From contig QNBI01000009.1 of NCBI GenBank assembly GCA_003641675.1, forward strand, positions 1-15,539: 15,539 nucleotides of DNA, given 5' to 3'. Positions within the stretch are counted from its first letter, which is position 1, and each line of letters starts with the position of its first letter. Under the pieces are notes generated by a model. The model searched no databases, was not told where the DNA came from, and saw nothing but the letters and a program-made list of their open reading frames with translations. Shown in pieces: positions 7,319 to 14,608 of this stretch. Source of the stretch: Spirochaetota bacterium. GTDB taxonomy: Bacteria; Spirochaetota; Spirochaetia; SZUA-6. A program made the position numbers and the translations under genes.

Positions 7319-8047
7319 TTATAGGTGCCCCTTTGTGAGGACTACAATATCAACGCGCCTGTTGTAAGCTCTGCCCTCCGGTGTATCGTTACTTGCAAGA
7401 GGGACTGTATCTGCAAAACCTGCAACCTGGAACTGATTCTCATTAACCCCAAAATCCACCAGATAATGCAGAACATTCGTTGCACGGGCAGTCGACAGCT
7501 CCCAGTTTGTATGCCATTTACCCTTAGGATTTGTGGGAAGTGAATCGGTGTGCCCCTCTATTCTGAACTTGTGGTCCTTTAAATCCTGAGAAGACAGGAG
7601 TGCCGCTACTCTCTGAAGAACACTCCGTGCCTCCTCTATATTTATCTCTGCACTTGCCGGTTTAAAGAAAGAATCTGCAGCGAGAGAAATGACAAGGCCT
7701 CTCTCATCCTCTTTTATACGTATCTTCTTTGTTTTAAGTTCCGGCTGGAATTGAGAAATAGCTGTTTTACGCGCTTTATCAAGGGCACTCCCCCTCTCCA
7801 TAGAGGGAAGAGACATTATTGTATTTCCAAGTTCGGCGAGTTTTCCAACCTCCAGAGTATTTCCACCCATTAAAGAACCTAAGCCCTGAAAGGCAGCAAG
7901 AATCATTCTAAGCTCGCTACCGTCTATTGTGGCTGTTGTAAACATCATTATAAAAAATGTGAGCAGAAGTGTAGTCATGTCTCCATAGGTTAACATCCAA
8001 TCCGGCGAACCTTCCTCACATTTTTTACATTTTTTTTCCCTAGGCAT
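7319..8047 (-). CDS. motB: Flagellar stator protein MotB
   Basis: MotB forms the ion channel with MotA and anchors it to peptidoglycan. The 242-residue product has a short basic N-terminus carrying C7-K-K-C10, then a single membrane helix at about 17-36 that includes the essential ion-carrying aspartate, here D23 in the pattern W-M-L-T-Y-G-D. A linker with a predicted plug follows, then an OmpA-like domain from about 115 to 238 with the peptidoglycan-binding patterns RIEGHTDSLP (162-171), WELSTARA (182-189) and NRRVDIVV (229-236). Length is typical for a spirochaete MotB. It starts at ATG 8047 with AAGGAAG about 8 nt upstream, 25 nt after motA. The coupling ion cannot be told from sequence alone. 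Confidence 0.97.
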   Translation of the reverse strand: MPREKKCKKCEEGSPDWMLTYGDMTTLLLTFFIMMFTTATIDGSELRMILAAFQGLGSLMGGNTLEVGKLAELGNTIMSLPSMERGSALDKARKTAISQFQPELKTKKIRIKEDERGLVISLAADSFFKPASAEINIEEARSVLQRVAALLSSQDLKDHKFRIEGHTDSLPTNPKGKWHTNWELSTARATNVLHYLVDFGVNENQFQVAGFADTVPLASNDTPEGRAYNRRVDIVVLTKGHL

Positions 8048-8072
8048 ACCCTATACTTCCTTCACCGTTTCT

Positions 8073-8855
8073 TTATTCAGACACAGCCTCCTGTTTAACA
8101 GCTTCTCTTCTCGAAGGAGGCAAAAACGAAATAAGTTTCTCTTCCAGAATCCTGGGATTGTCTCCTGACTGTATGGAGAGTATTCCCTCTATCATAATTT
8201 CCTTTACAAGGGTCTCGGCTTTATCCCTGTCTTCTAATTTATGCTGATACGGTATAAGCACCAGGTTAGCAAAAATGGCGCCGTACATGGTTGTAATAAG
8301 AGCAAGTGCCATGCCGCTTCCAATAGAGGATTTGTCCTCTATATTTGCAAGCATTGCAATTAAACCGGCAAGCGTTCCGATCATTCCGAAGGCCGGCGCA
8401 AGTTTACCCCATTGGTTAAATATATCCTGCCCTGTCACATGACGTTCCTGAATCTGATTAAGCTCGTTGTATAGAATATTTTTAATTATATCAGGGTCTG
8501 TCCCGTCCACCACCAGCTGGATACCTTTTCTTAAGAATTCGTCTTCAACCTCTTCCAGGTCATCCTCCAATGCTAAAAGCCCCTCTCTGCGTGCTTTCTC
8601 AGAAAATGCTACAAGCCTCGAAATTATCCGTTCTTCCTCGTAATTCGGTACATGAAGTCCGATATTTACATATTTCATTATACCCAGTACACGGGAAAGC
8701 GGATTTGCAACCATTAATGCGGCAAATGAACCGCCTAAAACCATCAGAAAGGAGGGAAGGTTCAGGTAAGAACTTAGACTTCCGCCGCTTGTAATAATAG
8801 ACATTAAAATTAAAACAAAGCCTGCAGATATTCCCGCTATGGTCCCAAGATCCAT
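8073..8855 (-). CDS. motA: Flagellar stator protein MotA
   Basis: MotA is the pentameric ring subunit that turns ion flow through the stator into torque on FliG. The 260-residue product has four membrane segments (about 4-22, 32-51, 149-171, 181-202). The conserved channel prolines are present as P154 (in APAFGMIGT) and P202 (in VLIPYQ), which I align with E. coli P173 and P222. The cytoplasmic loop keeps charged residues around R89-R90 and E97-D98, in the region that contacts FliG in other MotA proteins. It starts at ATG 8855 behind AGGAGTGA, only 4 nt after flbD. Nothing is truncated. Confidence 0.97.
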   Translation of the reverse strand: MDLGTIAGISAGFVLILMSIITSGGSLSSYLNLPSFLMVLGGSFAALMVANPLSRVLGIMKYVNIGLHVPNYEEERIISRLVAFSEKARREGLLALEDDLEEVEDEFLRKGIQLVVDGTDPDIIKNILYNELNQIQERHVTGQDIFNQWGKLAPAFGMIGTLAGLIAMLANIEDKSSIGSGMALALITTMYGAIFANLVLIPYQHKLEDRDKAETLVKEIMIEGILSIQSGDNPRILEEKLISFLPPSRREAVKQEAVSE

Positions 8856-8859
8856 TTAA

Positions 8860-9057
8860 TCACTCCTCATTTTTGAACGCACCTATTAGTCTCCTGTAGT
8901 CAACGATTCTTTTAAATATTGTATCATAATCTTCCAACACAATTAAACGTTTTCCGGACAGCATAACAAGAGTAGTATCGGGGTTACACTCTATATACTC
9001 TATCTGATGTGGGTTAACATAAAATGTTGTACCGTCAAGCTTTGTAACTTCTACCAT
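8860..9057 (-). CDS. flbD: FlbD/SwrD-family small flagellar protein
   Basis: This 65-residue protein belongs to the small FlbD family found in spirochaete and Firmicute motility operons. It is not the unrelated Caulobacter sigma-54 regulator of the same name. The family pattern is an N-terminal beta-rich segment, V-T-K-L-D-G-T-x-F-Y-V-N-P-H-Q-I-E-Y-I-E, then a region with the strand-like TTLVMLSGKRLIVLED and a helical end (DTIFKRIVDYRR). It lacks a signal peptide and membrane helix, so it should be cytoplasmic. The Bacillus homologue SwrD has been reported to raise torque through MotAB, which fits its place 4 nt before motA. The nearest good ribosome binding site (AAGGTGG) is 16 nt before the ATG, unusually far, so translation may depend on coupling to flgE. 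Confidence 0.9.
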   Translation of the reverse strand: MVEVTKLDGTTFYVNPHQIEYIECNPDTTLVMLSGKRLIVLEDYDTIFKRIVDYRRLIGAFKNEE

Positions 9058-9078
9058 TGTCTATTTAAATATACCACC

Positions 9079-10467
9079 TTATCGTTTTAAAGTTAACAGT
9101 TCCTGGAGCATCTGATCCGATGTTGTTATAGTTCTGGAATTTGCCTGGAAGCCCCGCTGAGTCACTATCATATCTGTAAACTGTTCTGCAAGATCCACAT
9201 TACTCATCTCCAGAGCTCCTGCAATTATCTTTCCCTTACCAGCTGTACCGGAAGCTCCTATGTTTGCGTCGCCTGAGTTGTTGGAGACGACATAGGTGTT
9301 TTCTCCCTCTTTCTCAAGACCTCCCGGGTTTGTAAAAGTGGCCAATGCAATCTGTCCCAATATTCTTCTCGTCCCGTTAGTATAAACTCCGGTGATAACA
9401 CCCGACTGATCAATTTTAAAGCTTTCGAGGTAGCCCATATTATAGCCGTTCTGCCCCGTTATTTTTGTAGAACTTTTATCGGCAAACTGGGTTATGCTGT
9501 CTCTGTAGGAACCCACTGTTCCAAGATTAAGATTAAATGTCTGCCTAACTGCAGCGGCTCCAGCAGGAACCGTTGCATCCGGAACATCAAAAGAAACAGG
9601 CACCTGCAAAGCACCGGTATTCAGTATATCCCCCTGTGCATCGCTTACAGCAGATAAAGCGCCTAAGTTATCAAAATCTATAAAAAAGGTATTGGTTGTA
9701 TTATTTGCAGGCCCCACTTCTACCGCGGTATTTGTCGGAGTGGCAGCCTGAGGATCAACAGTAACAGTTGCCTGCCACCTGTTGGCAATTCCCGCCACTT
9801 TTGTAAAACTGACCTGAAGCTTATGCACCTTTCCGAAGGAGTCATAAATATCGTGAGTTGTTATCCATGTACCTTTCTGAACATCCTCCGCACCTGCCCC
9901 TGCAGGGATTAAAGGAGTTCTCTTGTCCAGGTTGGAGGCAAAGCTCACTTCCGTTGTAGCAGAGGCAGGATCTTTATCCCCTACCGGAATAATAAGATCT
10001 TCTGTATCTCCTGCCGTATTAACCGAAGTTACACCTTCTACCGTCCTCGCCATCCAACCCTGCACACGAAGGCCGTTTGCAGGATTAATAAGAGTGCCGT
10101 CCTTATCGAGGCCGAAATTCCCTGCCCGTGTATAAAAGGTTTTATCCCCTGCTTTTTCTATAAAAAAACCGTTTCCTTCGATAGCAAGATCCGTCATAAC
10201 ACCTGTTGTCTGGAGAGACCCCTGCGTATGAATCGTATCTATGGAAGCTACCATCATTCCGAGGCCAACCTGTTTGGGATTAACCCCGCCTACTTCATCG
10301 GTAGGCTTTGCAGCGCCGGACATGGTCTGAGACAGCATATCGTGGAAGGTTACTCTTCCCTTTTTATAACCAACCGTATTAACGTTAGAGATGTTGTTCC
10401 CCAGTACATCCATCCTTATTTGATGGTTTTGCAGGCCGGAAACGCCTGCATACAATGAACGCATCAT
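9079..10467 (-). CDS. flgE: Flagellar hook protein FlgE
   Basis: FlgE polymerises into the hook that joins the periplasmic filament to the motor. The 462-residue product has the N-terminal rod/hook motif [20 protein letters not shown] and [12 protein letters not shown] (about 4-35), central domains, and the C-terminal motif from [20 protein letters not shown] to the end (about 417-462). Two tandem ATGs begin the gene (10467 and 10464); the first overlaps the flgD stop as ATGA, with GAGGG upstream inside flgD. Spirochaete hooks are known for a covalent lysinoalanine bond between Lys165 and Cys178 (Treponema denticola numbering). Here Lys165 is present at exactly that number, but residue 178 is Ser (codon TCC, 9934-9936), and the whole protein has no cysteine. 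Confidence 0.97.
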   Translation of the reverse strand: MMRSLYAGVSGLQNHQIRMDVLGNNISNVNTVGYKKGRVTFHDMLSQTMSGAAKPTDEVGGVNPKQVGLGMMVASIDTIHTQGSLQTTGVMTDLAIEGNGFFIEKAGDKTFYTRAGNFGLDKDGTLINPANGLRVQGWMARTVEGVTSVNTAGDTEDLIIPVGDKDPASATTEVSFASNLDKRTPLIPAGAGAEDVQKGTWITTHDIYDSFGKVHKLQVSFTKVAGIANRWQATVTVDPQAATPTNTAVEVGPANNTTNTFFIDFDNLGALSAVSDAQGDILNTGALQVPVSFDVPDATVPAGAAAVRQTFNLNLGTVGSYRDSITQFADKSSTKITGQNGYNMGYLESFKIDQSGVITGVYTNGTRRILGQIALATFTNPGGLEKEGENTYVVSNNSGDANIGASGTAGKGKIIAGALEMSNVDLAEQFTDMIVTQRGFQANSRTITTSDQMLQELLTLKR

Positions 10468-10898
10468 TTCTTTACCCTCTCAATATCTGTGATATCGTAG
10501 TATTTCCCACCAACAAGCACCTGTGGGAACTCCCCTCCGGTAATTTCTTCAACCATTCCATTTAAAGTGTTATTTCCGGACTTCACCGAGACTGTTTTCC
10601 CCAACAGAGAATAGGCCTGAGAAGTGGATACCAGATTAAAAACCTTGGATATTTCATCATTCATATTTGTTATTTGTTCAAGCGTTGAAAATTGAGCCAT
10701 CTGAGCAATAAAATCACGGTCTTTCATTGGCTCGGTGGGATCCTGATGTGTAAGCTGCGTCATAAGCAGCTTTAGAAAATCATCCTTACCAAGGTTTGTT
10801 TTTATTTCCTTGCCTTTACTCAAAGTCTTATTGAGCATATTCACCTTCTGCTTTAGTTGAGAAAGCTCTGCAGGTGAAAGCACCGTCTTTAGATCCAT
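10464..10898 (-). CDS. flgD: Hook assembly (capping) protein FlgD, short form
   Basis: FlgD caps the growing hook and guides FlgE insertion. The 144-residue product carries the FlgD N-terminal signature from L36 to M79 ([20 protein letters not shown], then [20 protein letters not shown]). It then has a compact C-terminal part (about 99-144) with [20 protein letters not shown] and [10 protein letters not shown], like the Tudor-type portion of FlgD. Enteric FlgD is near 230 aa; the large inserted Ig-like domain appears absent here, as I recall for other spirochaetes. It starts at ATG 10898 behind GGAGG. The stop overlaps the flgE start by 4 nt, giving coupled translation of cap and hook protein. 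Confidence 0.94.
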   Translation of the reverse strand: MDLKTVLSPAELSQLKQKVNMLNKTLSKGKEIKTNLGKDDFLKLLMTQLTHQDPTEPMKDRDFIAQMAQFSTLEQITNMNDEISKVFNLVSTSQAYSLLGKTVSVKSGNNTLNGMVEEITGGEFPQVLVGGKYYDITDIERVKK

Positions 10899-10922
10899 AA
10901 TTCCTCCATTTTATTACAACTC

Positions 10923-12149
10923 CTATACTACAAGATTAACCACTAAATCTTCCATCCCGTACAGAGGCAATACAGCCGCACTGCTGTTGAATTCCTCGGC
11001 TGCCTCGCTTGCGTCCGTAAAGGTTCCGTAACTGTTTAAATCCTGATAATTTCTTTTTCCGGCAGATCCGTTAGATACAGAGACATCAAAACTCGATCCC
11101 ATAAAACCGTCGTGCATAAGCGCAGTTTTTAAATCTGCAAGATGACTGTCTATTAACTGCTTCATACTATTATTTTCGACAATTATTCTCCCTGCTATAC
11201 GGTTGTCTCTAATATTTAAATGTATCTTCACATTTCCCAATGATTCCGGCTTTAAAATCAGTCGAATTTCGCCATTTCCGTTTTCTCTAAGTATAATCCC
11301 GCTCTTTTTAACTGCATCGGGTCTTAACAGTTCTCTAATTCTGTTTAATACGGTCTCAAAATCAGAGCTCTTTGCAACATTTTCATTTGCACCTGAACCT
11401 GCGTCTTTAGAGTCCGTTCCCTGCATAGAGGTAATACTCCAGTTAGTAGAAGTTCCCGTTTTAGATTTATTCATTTTGAAGCTGTCTGACTGGGTCGCTT
11501 GTGCCGGATTTCTTGTTTTTGCCGGCTTTATATGAACAGTGCTATTTCTACCGCGGGCAGTTGTAGCTTTACCATGCCTAAGGTCCGTAACTTTGAGTTT
11601 CTTAATCGGATCTGTATTATTTACTTCGCCGATCTCGTTTTTGCTATTGTTCTTACTATTACTATTATTGCCAGAACTCATGTTATCGGCGAGCTTTTTA
11701 AGTAAGTCAGTTTCTTCCTTTATAAAGGCCATAAGAGAGGGAAAGTCCCCCCTTTTAATTTTATCTAAGAGATTTTTTATAATAATTTTCTTATCTTTAT
11801 CATTGAGCAGGTTACTGTTTTTAAGCAGAACCAGGAGTTTTTTTACAGCAGAATCGACAGTGATTCCATTTGGTTTTCCCTTGGATTTTCCGGAGATTTC
11901 AGATAAGAGAGAGTATATTTTTTTAATTAGCTCAAGAGACGGTTCCTTAATCCCGCTTTCCTTTCCTACAGCAAGTTTTAGATTATTTTTAAGTACCTTC
12001 AAAAAATTTTTCCCCTCGGATTTATCTGCAGTTTTCCCTTTAAAAACATTTAAGGAATGAGCAGATGTATTCTTAGCCTTACTCTTTTTTCCTGACTTAG
12101 GGTTCTCTATAGAATGTTTTGAAATATGTTCCGCTAACAAAAAAGCCAA
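10923..12149 (-). CDS. fliK: Flagellar hook-length control protein FliK
   Basis: FliK is exported during hook growth, measures hook length and signals FlhB to switch substrates. The 408-residue product has a long polar Lys/Ser/Asn-rich N-terminal ruler region with a low-complexity Asn/Ser/Lys patch near 157-171. It ends with a Flg_hook domain at about 268-360, recognised by the pattern EIRLILKPESLGNVKIHLNI and the later VENNSMKQLIDSHLADLKTA. This gene corresponds to tap1 of Treponema and flbC of Borrelia. It starts at TTG 12149 with GAGGAG about 7 nt upstream; the nearby ATG at 12153 is in a frame that soon stops. A small inverted repeat covering the flbB stop lies directly before its ribosome binding site. 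FliK is poorly conserved outside the C-terminal domain, so the call relies on that domain and gene order. Confidence 0.9.
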   Translation of the reverse strand: MAFLLAEHISKHSIENPKSGKKSKAKNTSAHSLNVFKGKTADKSEGKNFLKVLKNNLKLAVGKESGIKEPSLELIKKIYSLLSEISGKSKGKPNGITVDSAVKKLLVLLKNSNLLNDKDKKIIIKNLLDKIKRGDFPSLMAFIKEETDLLKKLADNMSSGNNSNSKNNSKNEIGEVNNTDPIKKLKVTDLRHGKATTARGRNSTVHIKPAKTRNPAQATQSDSFKMNKSKTGTSTNWSITSMQGTDSKDAGSGANENVAKSSDFETVLNRIRELLRPDAVKKSGIILRENGNGEIRLILKPESLGNVKIHLNIRDNRIAGRIIVENNSMKQLIDSHLADLKTALMHDGFMGSSFDVSVSNGSAGKRNYQDLNSYGTFTDASEAAEEFNSSAAVLPLYGMEDLVVNLVV

Positions 12150-12162
12150 ACATTACTCCTCT

Positions 12163-12178
12163 TAGGCTATTCAGCCTA
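12163..12178 (-). other. Inverted repeat spanning the flbB stop and abutting the fliK ribosome binding site
   Basis: On the minus strand TAGGCT-GAAT-AGCCTA forms a perfect 6-bp stem with a 4-nt loop. The first three bases are the flbB stop codon, and the stem ends one base before the AGAGGAG used by fliK. There is no U-run, so it is not a terminator. A terminating ribosome would melt it, so control of fliK translation by flbB translation is a possible but unproven role. Confidence 0.4.
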
Positions 12179-12799
12179 GGTATTGGGCTTACGCGCCATT
12201 TTCCTTTCAAGCTCAGCCGCACGCTCCGGAGGCATTAGCGAAAGCCAGTAGGAAACCAATGACATTTCACCCGCTTTTGCCGCCTCTTCTTCTGTGATCC
12301 TGAAAGTATCTATAATATCCTGATCATCCATCTTTAAAAGTATTGCCACAGCTTTATCCGGAGGCATACCAACCAGATATTTTGAATTCTGCACCAGGTT
12401 CACTCTTCTATTTTCGAAAGCTTTTACTCTTTCGTTAAACGATTTTTCCTTTTCTGCAATAGCTTTCTGCTCTTCCGCCACTTTTTCCATTTTCTGGTTC
12501 AATTCATCCTCTTTCTTTTTTAAGTCATTCTCCAACTTTTTAAGCTGTTCGGTTTTTAAGGAAAGGGCATCTTCCTTTTTCTTAATTCGTTCTCTCTCCA
12601 GGAGCAACGGATCATCTACAGCCTTTACCGGTGTCTGTTTATTTAACCCCACTAACCCGAATACAGGGGAAAGCGTCTCCTTGACATTGATTATTCCCAA
12701 ATAATCGAACCAGATTAGTCCCCCTAATACCAGGACTATCACCAGTAAAAACAGTATAAAAACCCTTGCTCCAGCTCCTATTCCGCCATAGAAAGCCAA
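12176..12799 (-). CDS. flbB: Spirochaete flagellar collar protein FlbB (MotE/MgtE-N-like)
   Basis: FlbB is a spirochaete-type motility protein; in Borrelia it is needed to assemble the periplasmic collar around the motor. The 207-residue product has a short N-terminus, one membrane helix at about 13-33, a periplasmic stretch, a strongly predicted coiled coil at about 66-133 dominated by Glu and Lys heptads, and a C-terminal helical domain (about 137-207). That domain contains VGMPPDKAVAILLKMDDQDI and SLMPPERAAELERKM, and its repeated M-P-x-x-x-A pattern resembles the MotE/MgtE N-terminal fold. The start is TTG at 12799 behind AGGAGGG. An in-frame stop just upstream excludes an earlier start, and the next in-frame Met is inside the coiled coil. 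The identification rests on architecture and on position between fliJ and fliK. Confidence 0.85.
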   Translation of the reverse strand: MAFYGGIGAGARVFILFLLVIVLVLGGLIWFDYLGIINVKETLSPVFGLVGLNKQTPVKAVDDPLLLERERIKKKEDALSLKTEQLKKLENDLKKKEDELNQKMEKVAEEQKAIAEKEKSFNERVKAFENRRVNLVQNSKYLVGMPPDKAVAILLKMDDQDIIDTFRITEEEAAKAGEMSLVSYWLSLMPPERAAELERKMARKPNT

Positions 12800-12808
12800 A
12801 ACACCCTC

Positions 12809-13249
12809 CTAAATATTAATTTTTGCTTTAGAATTGCTAATATCATCTATCTCTTTTACCTCATTCATCCTCTGCTCTTTATAGTATTCGGCTTTAAGTC
12901 TTTCTTTTAACTTGGACAACACCTTTCTATCTCTTGAAACTTTGATATACTTTTCCCGTATCTCATCCTGTTCTAATCTCCTCCTGGCAAGCTCCTCCAC
13001 CAGCTCTGCAACTCGCCGGTTTAGACGTGCCGTATAAGACTCCCTGAAATTCAGTATTTCCATATCGACTTTTCCAACTCCTGCTGTGAGCTTAAAAAGA
13101 ACTCTCGTCTTTTCTGACTCGGCATGGGCTATCTCCCTTTCAAGATTAATACAGATACCGGTTATCTCTGCAAGCTTTAACTCCCACTCTTTCTCTCTGT
13201 ACCGCCTTAAAGCCAATAGTTTTTCAAGCCGAAACCGAAAGCGCCTCAC
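12809..13249 (-). CDS. fliJ: Flagellar export stalk/chaperone protein FliJ
   Basis: FliJ is the coiled-coil stalk that inserts in the FliI hexamer and links it to FlhA, and it also escorts chaperones. The 146-residue product starts MRRFRFRLEKLLALRRYREK, the typical FliJ opening, and is almost wholly helical and charged (Glu/Lys/Arg-rich), forming two antiparallel coiled-coil arms. Length matches the family. The start is GTG at 13249, within fliI, giving a 26-nt overlap; the GGAGGAGATAGGA site lies within the fliI end. Homologues in Borrelia are called flbA. Sequence identity is weak across this family, so the call uses the N-terminal pattern, size, helix content and position directly after fliI. 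Confidence 0.9.
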   Translation of the reverse strand: MRRFRFRLEKLLALRRYREKEWELKLAEITGICINLEREIAHAESEKTRVLFKLTAGVGKVDMEILNFRESYTARLNRRVAELVEELARRRLEQDEIREKYIKVSRDRKVLSKLKERLKAEYYKEQRMNEVKEIDDISNSKAKINI

Positions 13250-14582
13250 TTCCTATCTCCTCCTCCGGTATTTCTATTCCGGCAATCTCACCTATCCGTT
13301 TAAGGGCATCACCCATTGTGGATTTTTCCTTAATTCCCTGAATAAGAAATTTATTTATTGCAGGCAATACTTCAATTGCCATATCTATTTCTTCATTACT
13401 TCCCTTTGCGTATGCTCCTACATTTATTAGATCCTCCGCCTCCGCATAAACTGCAAGCATCCTCTTTATAAAACCTGCCGCTTTTTTAGTTTTATCTCCG
13501 GTTACCGCTACGGCAAGCCTGGAAATAGATTTAAGCACATCTACTGCAGGATAATGATTACGCTCTGCAAGTTTTCTCTCAAGAACTATATGCCCATCTA
13601 ATATCCCCCTGACATTATCCGCTATCGGCTCATCCATATCATCCCCTTCAACGAGGATTGTGTAAAAACCGGTAATTGTTCCCTTTTCCGCCGCACCGCT
13701 CCGCTCCAGCAGTTTCGGAAGCTGTGCAAACACGGAAGGGGTGTATCCCCTTGTTGCAGGAGGTTCACCGACGGCAAGTCCGACTTCCCTTTGAGCCCTC
13801 GCAAATCTTGTAACAGAATCAAAGAGGAGCATTACATCAAGGCCTCTGTCTCTAAAGTATTCTGCAACGGCTGTCGCAATATATGCTCCTCTGATACGCG
13901 AAATAGGAGGTTTATTGGAAGAAGCAACAATAATAACAGAACGTTTAAGGCCTTCTTCCCCAAGTTCATTCTCTATAAATTCCCGTACCTCTCTTCCGCG
14001 TTCTCCGATTAGTGCAATAACATTTACCTGTGCGGAAGTATTCCTTGCTATCATGCCGAGGAGGGTCGATTTCCCCACTCCGCTTCCGGAAAAGATTCCG
14101 ACCCTCTGTCCTTTTCCTACTGTAATTAGACCATCTATTGCTCTTATACCTGTTGTCATTTTTTCTGTGATACGCTGGCGCCTGAGCACATGAGGCGGGC
14201 TTCCGAAAATAGAATAGAGATCTGCAGAACCTATATCACCTTTTCCGTCTATCGGTTTCCCCATGGAATCCAGAACTCTTCCCAGAAGTTTTTCGGAGAC
14301 AGGAACACTAAGCTGCTCTCCCATGGCAATAACCAGGCATCCTACTTCTATACCCTCCATTTCATCGTAGGTCATAAGCTGTACCGTACTGCCTTTAAGC
14401 CCCACAACTTCCGCCCAGACTACTCCCCGGCCCTTAGGAACCAAAATCTGGCATAGCTCACCGACAACGGCATGAGGCCCTTTACTCTCTATGAGCAAAC
14501 CGATAACCCTTGCAACAGTCCCCGTATATTTAATCGGATCTATTCTATCCAACTGTGATGAGTATTTATCAAATATTCCCAT
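13224..14582 (-). CDS. fliI: Flagellum-specific export ATPase FliI
   Basis: FliI is the F1-beta-like hexameric ATPase that powers early steps of type III export at the motor base. The 452-residue product contains a beta-barrel N-terminal domain (about 18-95), then the catalytic core. Walker A is GSGVGKST at 166-173 with K171. The catalytic glutamate is E194 in LIGERGREVREF, and Walker B ends at D255 in VMLLFDSVTRFA. The family signature PPATRGYTPSVFAQLPKLLERSG (274-296) identifies the flagellar/type III branch rather than ATP synthase or Rho. All catalytic residues are intact and length is normal. It starts at ATG 14582 behind GGGAGGGG, 26 nt after fliH, and overlaps fliJ by 26 nt. Confidence 0.98.
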   Translation of the reverse strand: MGIFDKYSSQLDRIDPIKYTGTVARVIGLLIESKGPHAVVGELCQILVPKGRGVVWAEVVGLKGSTVQLMTYDEMEGIEVGCLVIAMGEQLSVPVSEKLLGRVLDSMGKPIDGKGDIGSADLYSIFGSPPHVLRRQRITEKMTTGIRAIDGLITVGKGQRVGIFSGSGVGKSTLLGMIARNTSAQVNVIALIGERGREVREFIENELGEEGLKRSVIIVASSNKPPISRIRGAYIATAVAEYFRDRGLDVMLLFDSVTRFARAQREVGLAVGEPPATRGYTPSVFAQLPKLLERSGAAEKGTITGFYTILVEGDDMDEPIADNVRGILDGHIVLERKLAERNHYPAVDVLKSISRLAVAVTGDKTKKAAGFIKRMLAVYAEAEDLINVGAYAKGSNEEIDMAIEVLPAINKFLIQGIKEKSTMGDALKRIGEIAGIEIPEEEIGSEALSVSA

Positions 14583-14608
14583 TTTCCCCTCCCTAAAGAA
14601 ATAGGAAA

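Noticed and set aside
8860..9057. FlbD as the Caulobacter sigma-54 activator of the same name
   Set aside because: The product is only 65 aa with no AAA+ or DNA-binding domain; it belongs to the unrelated small FlbD/SwrD family.
9062..9071. TATTTAAATA palindrome between flgE and flbD as an operator
   Set aside because: A ten-base AT-only palindrome is expected by chance in AT-rich gaps and folds too weakly to be called a site on its own.
11539..12060. Plus-strand open frame (173 codons) opposite fliK, Leu/Ser/Phe-rich
   Set aside because: Its composition mirrors the Lys/Asn/Ser-rich fliK coding strand; no family match and no ribosome binding site of note. It is a shadow frame.
12151..12153. 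ATG at 12153 as the fliK start
   Set aside because: Its frame hits a stop within about 20 codons; the TTG at 12149 opens the 408-codon FliK frame at better spacing from the ribosome binding site.
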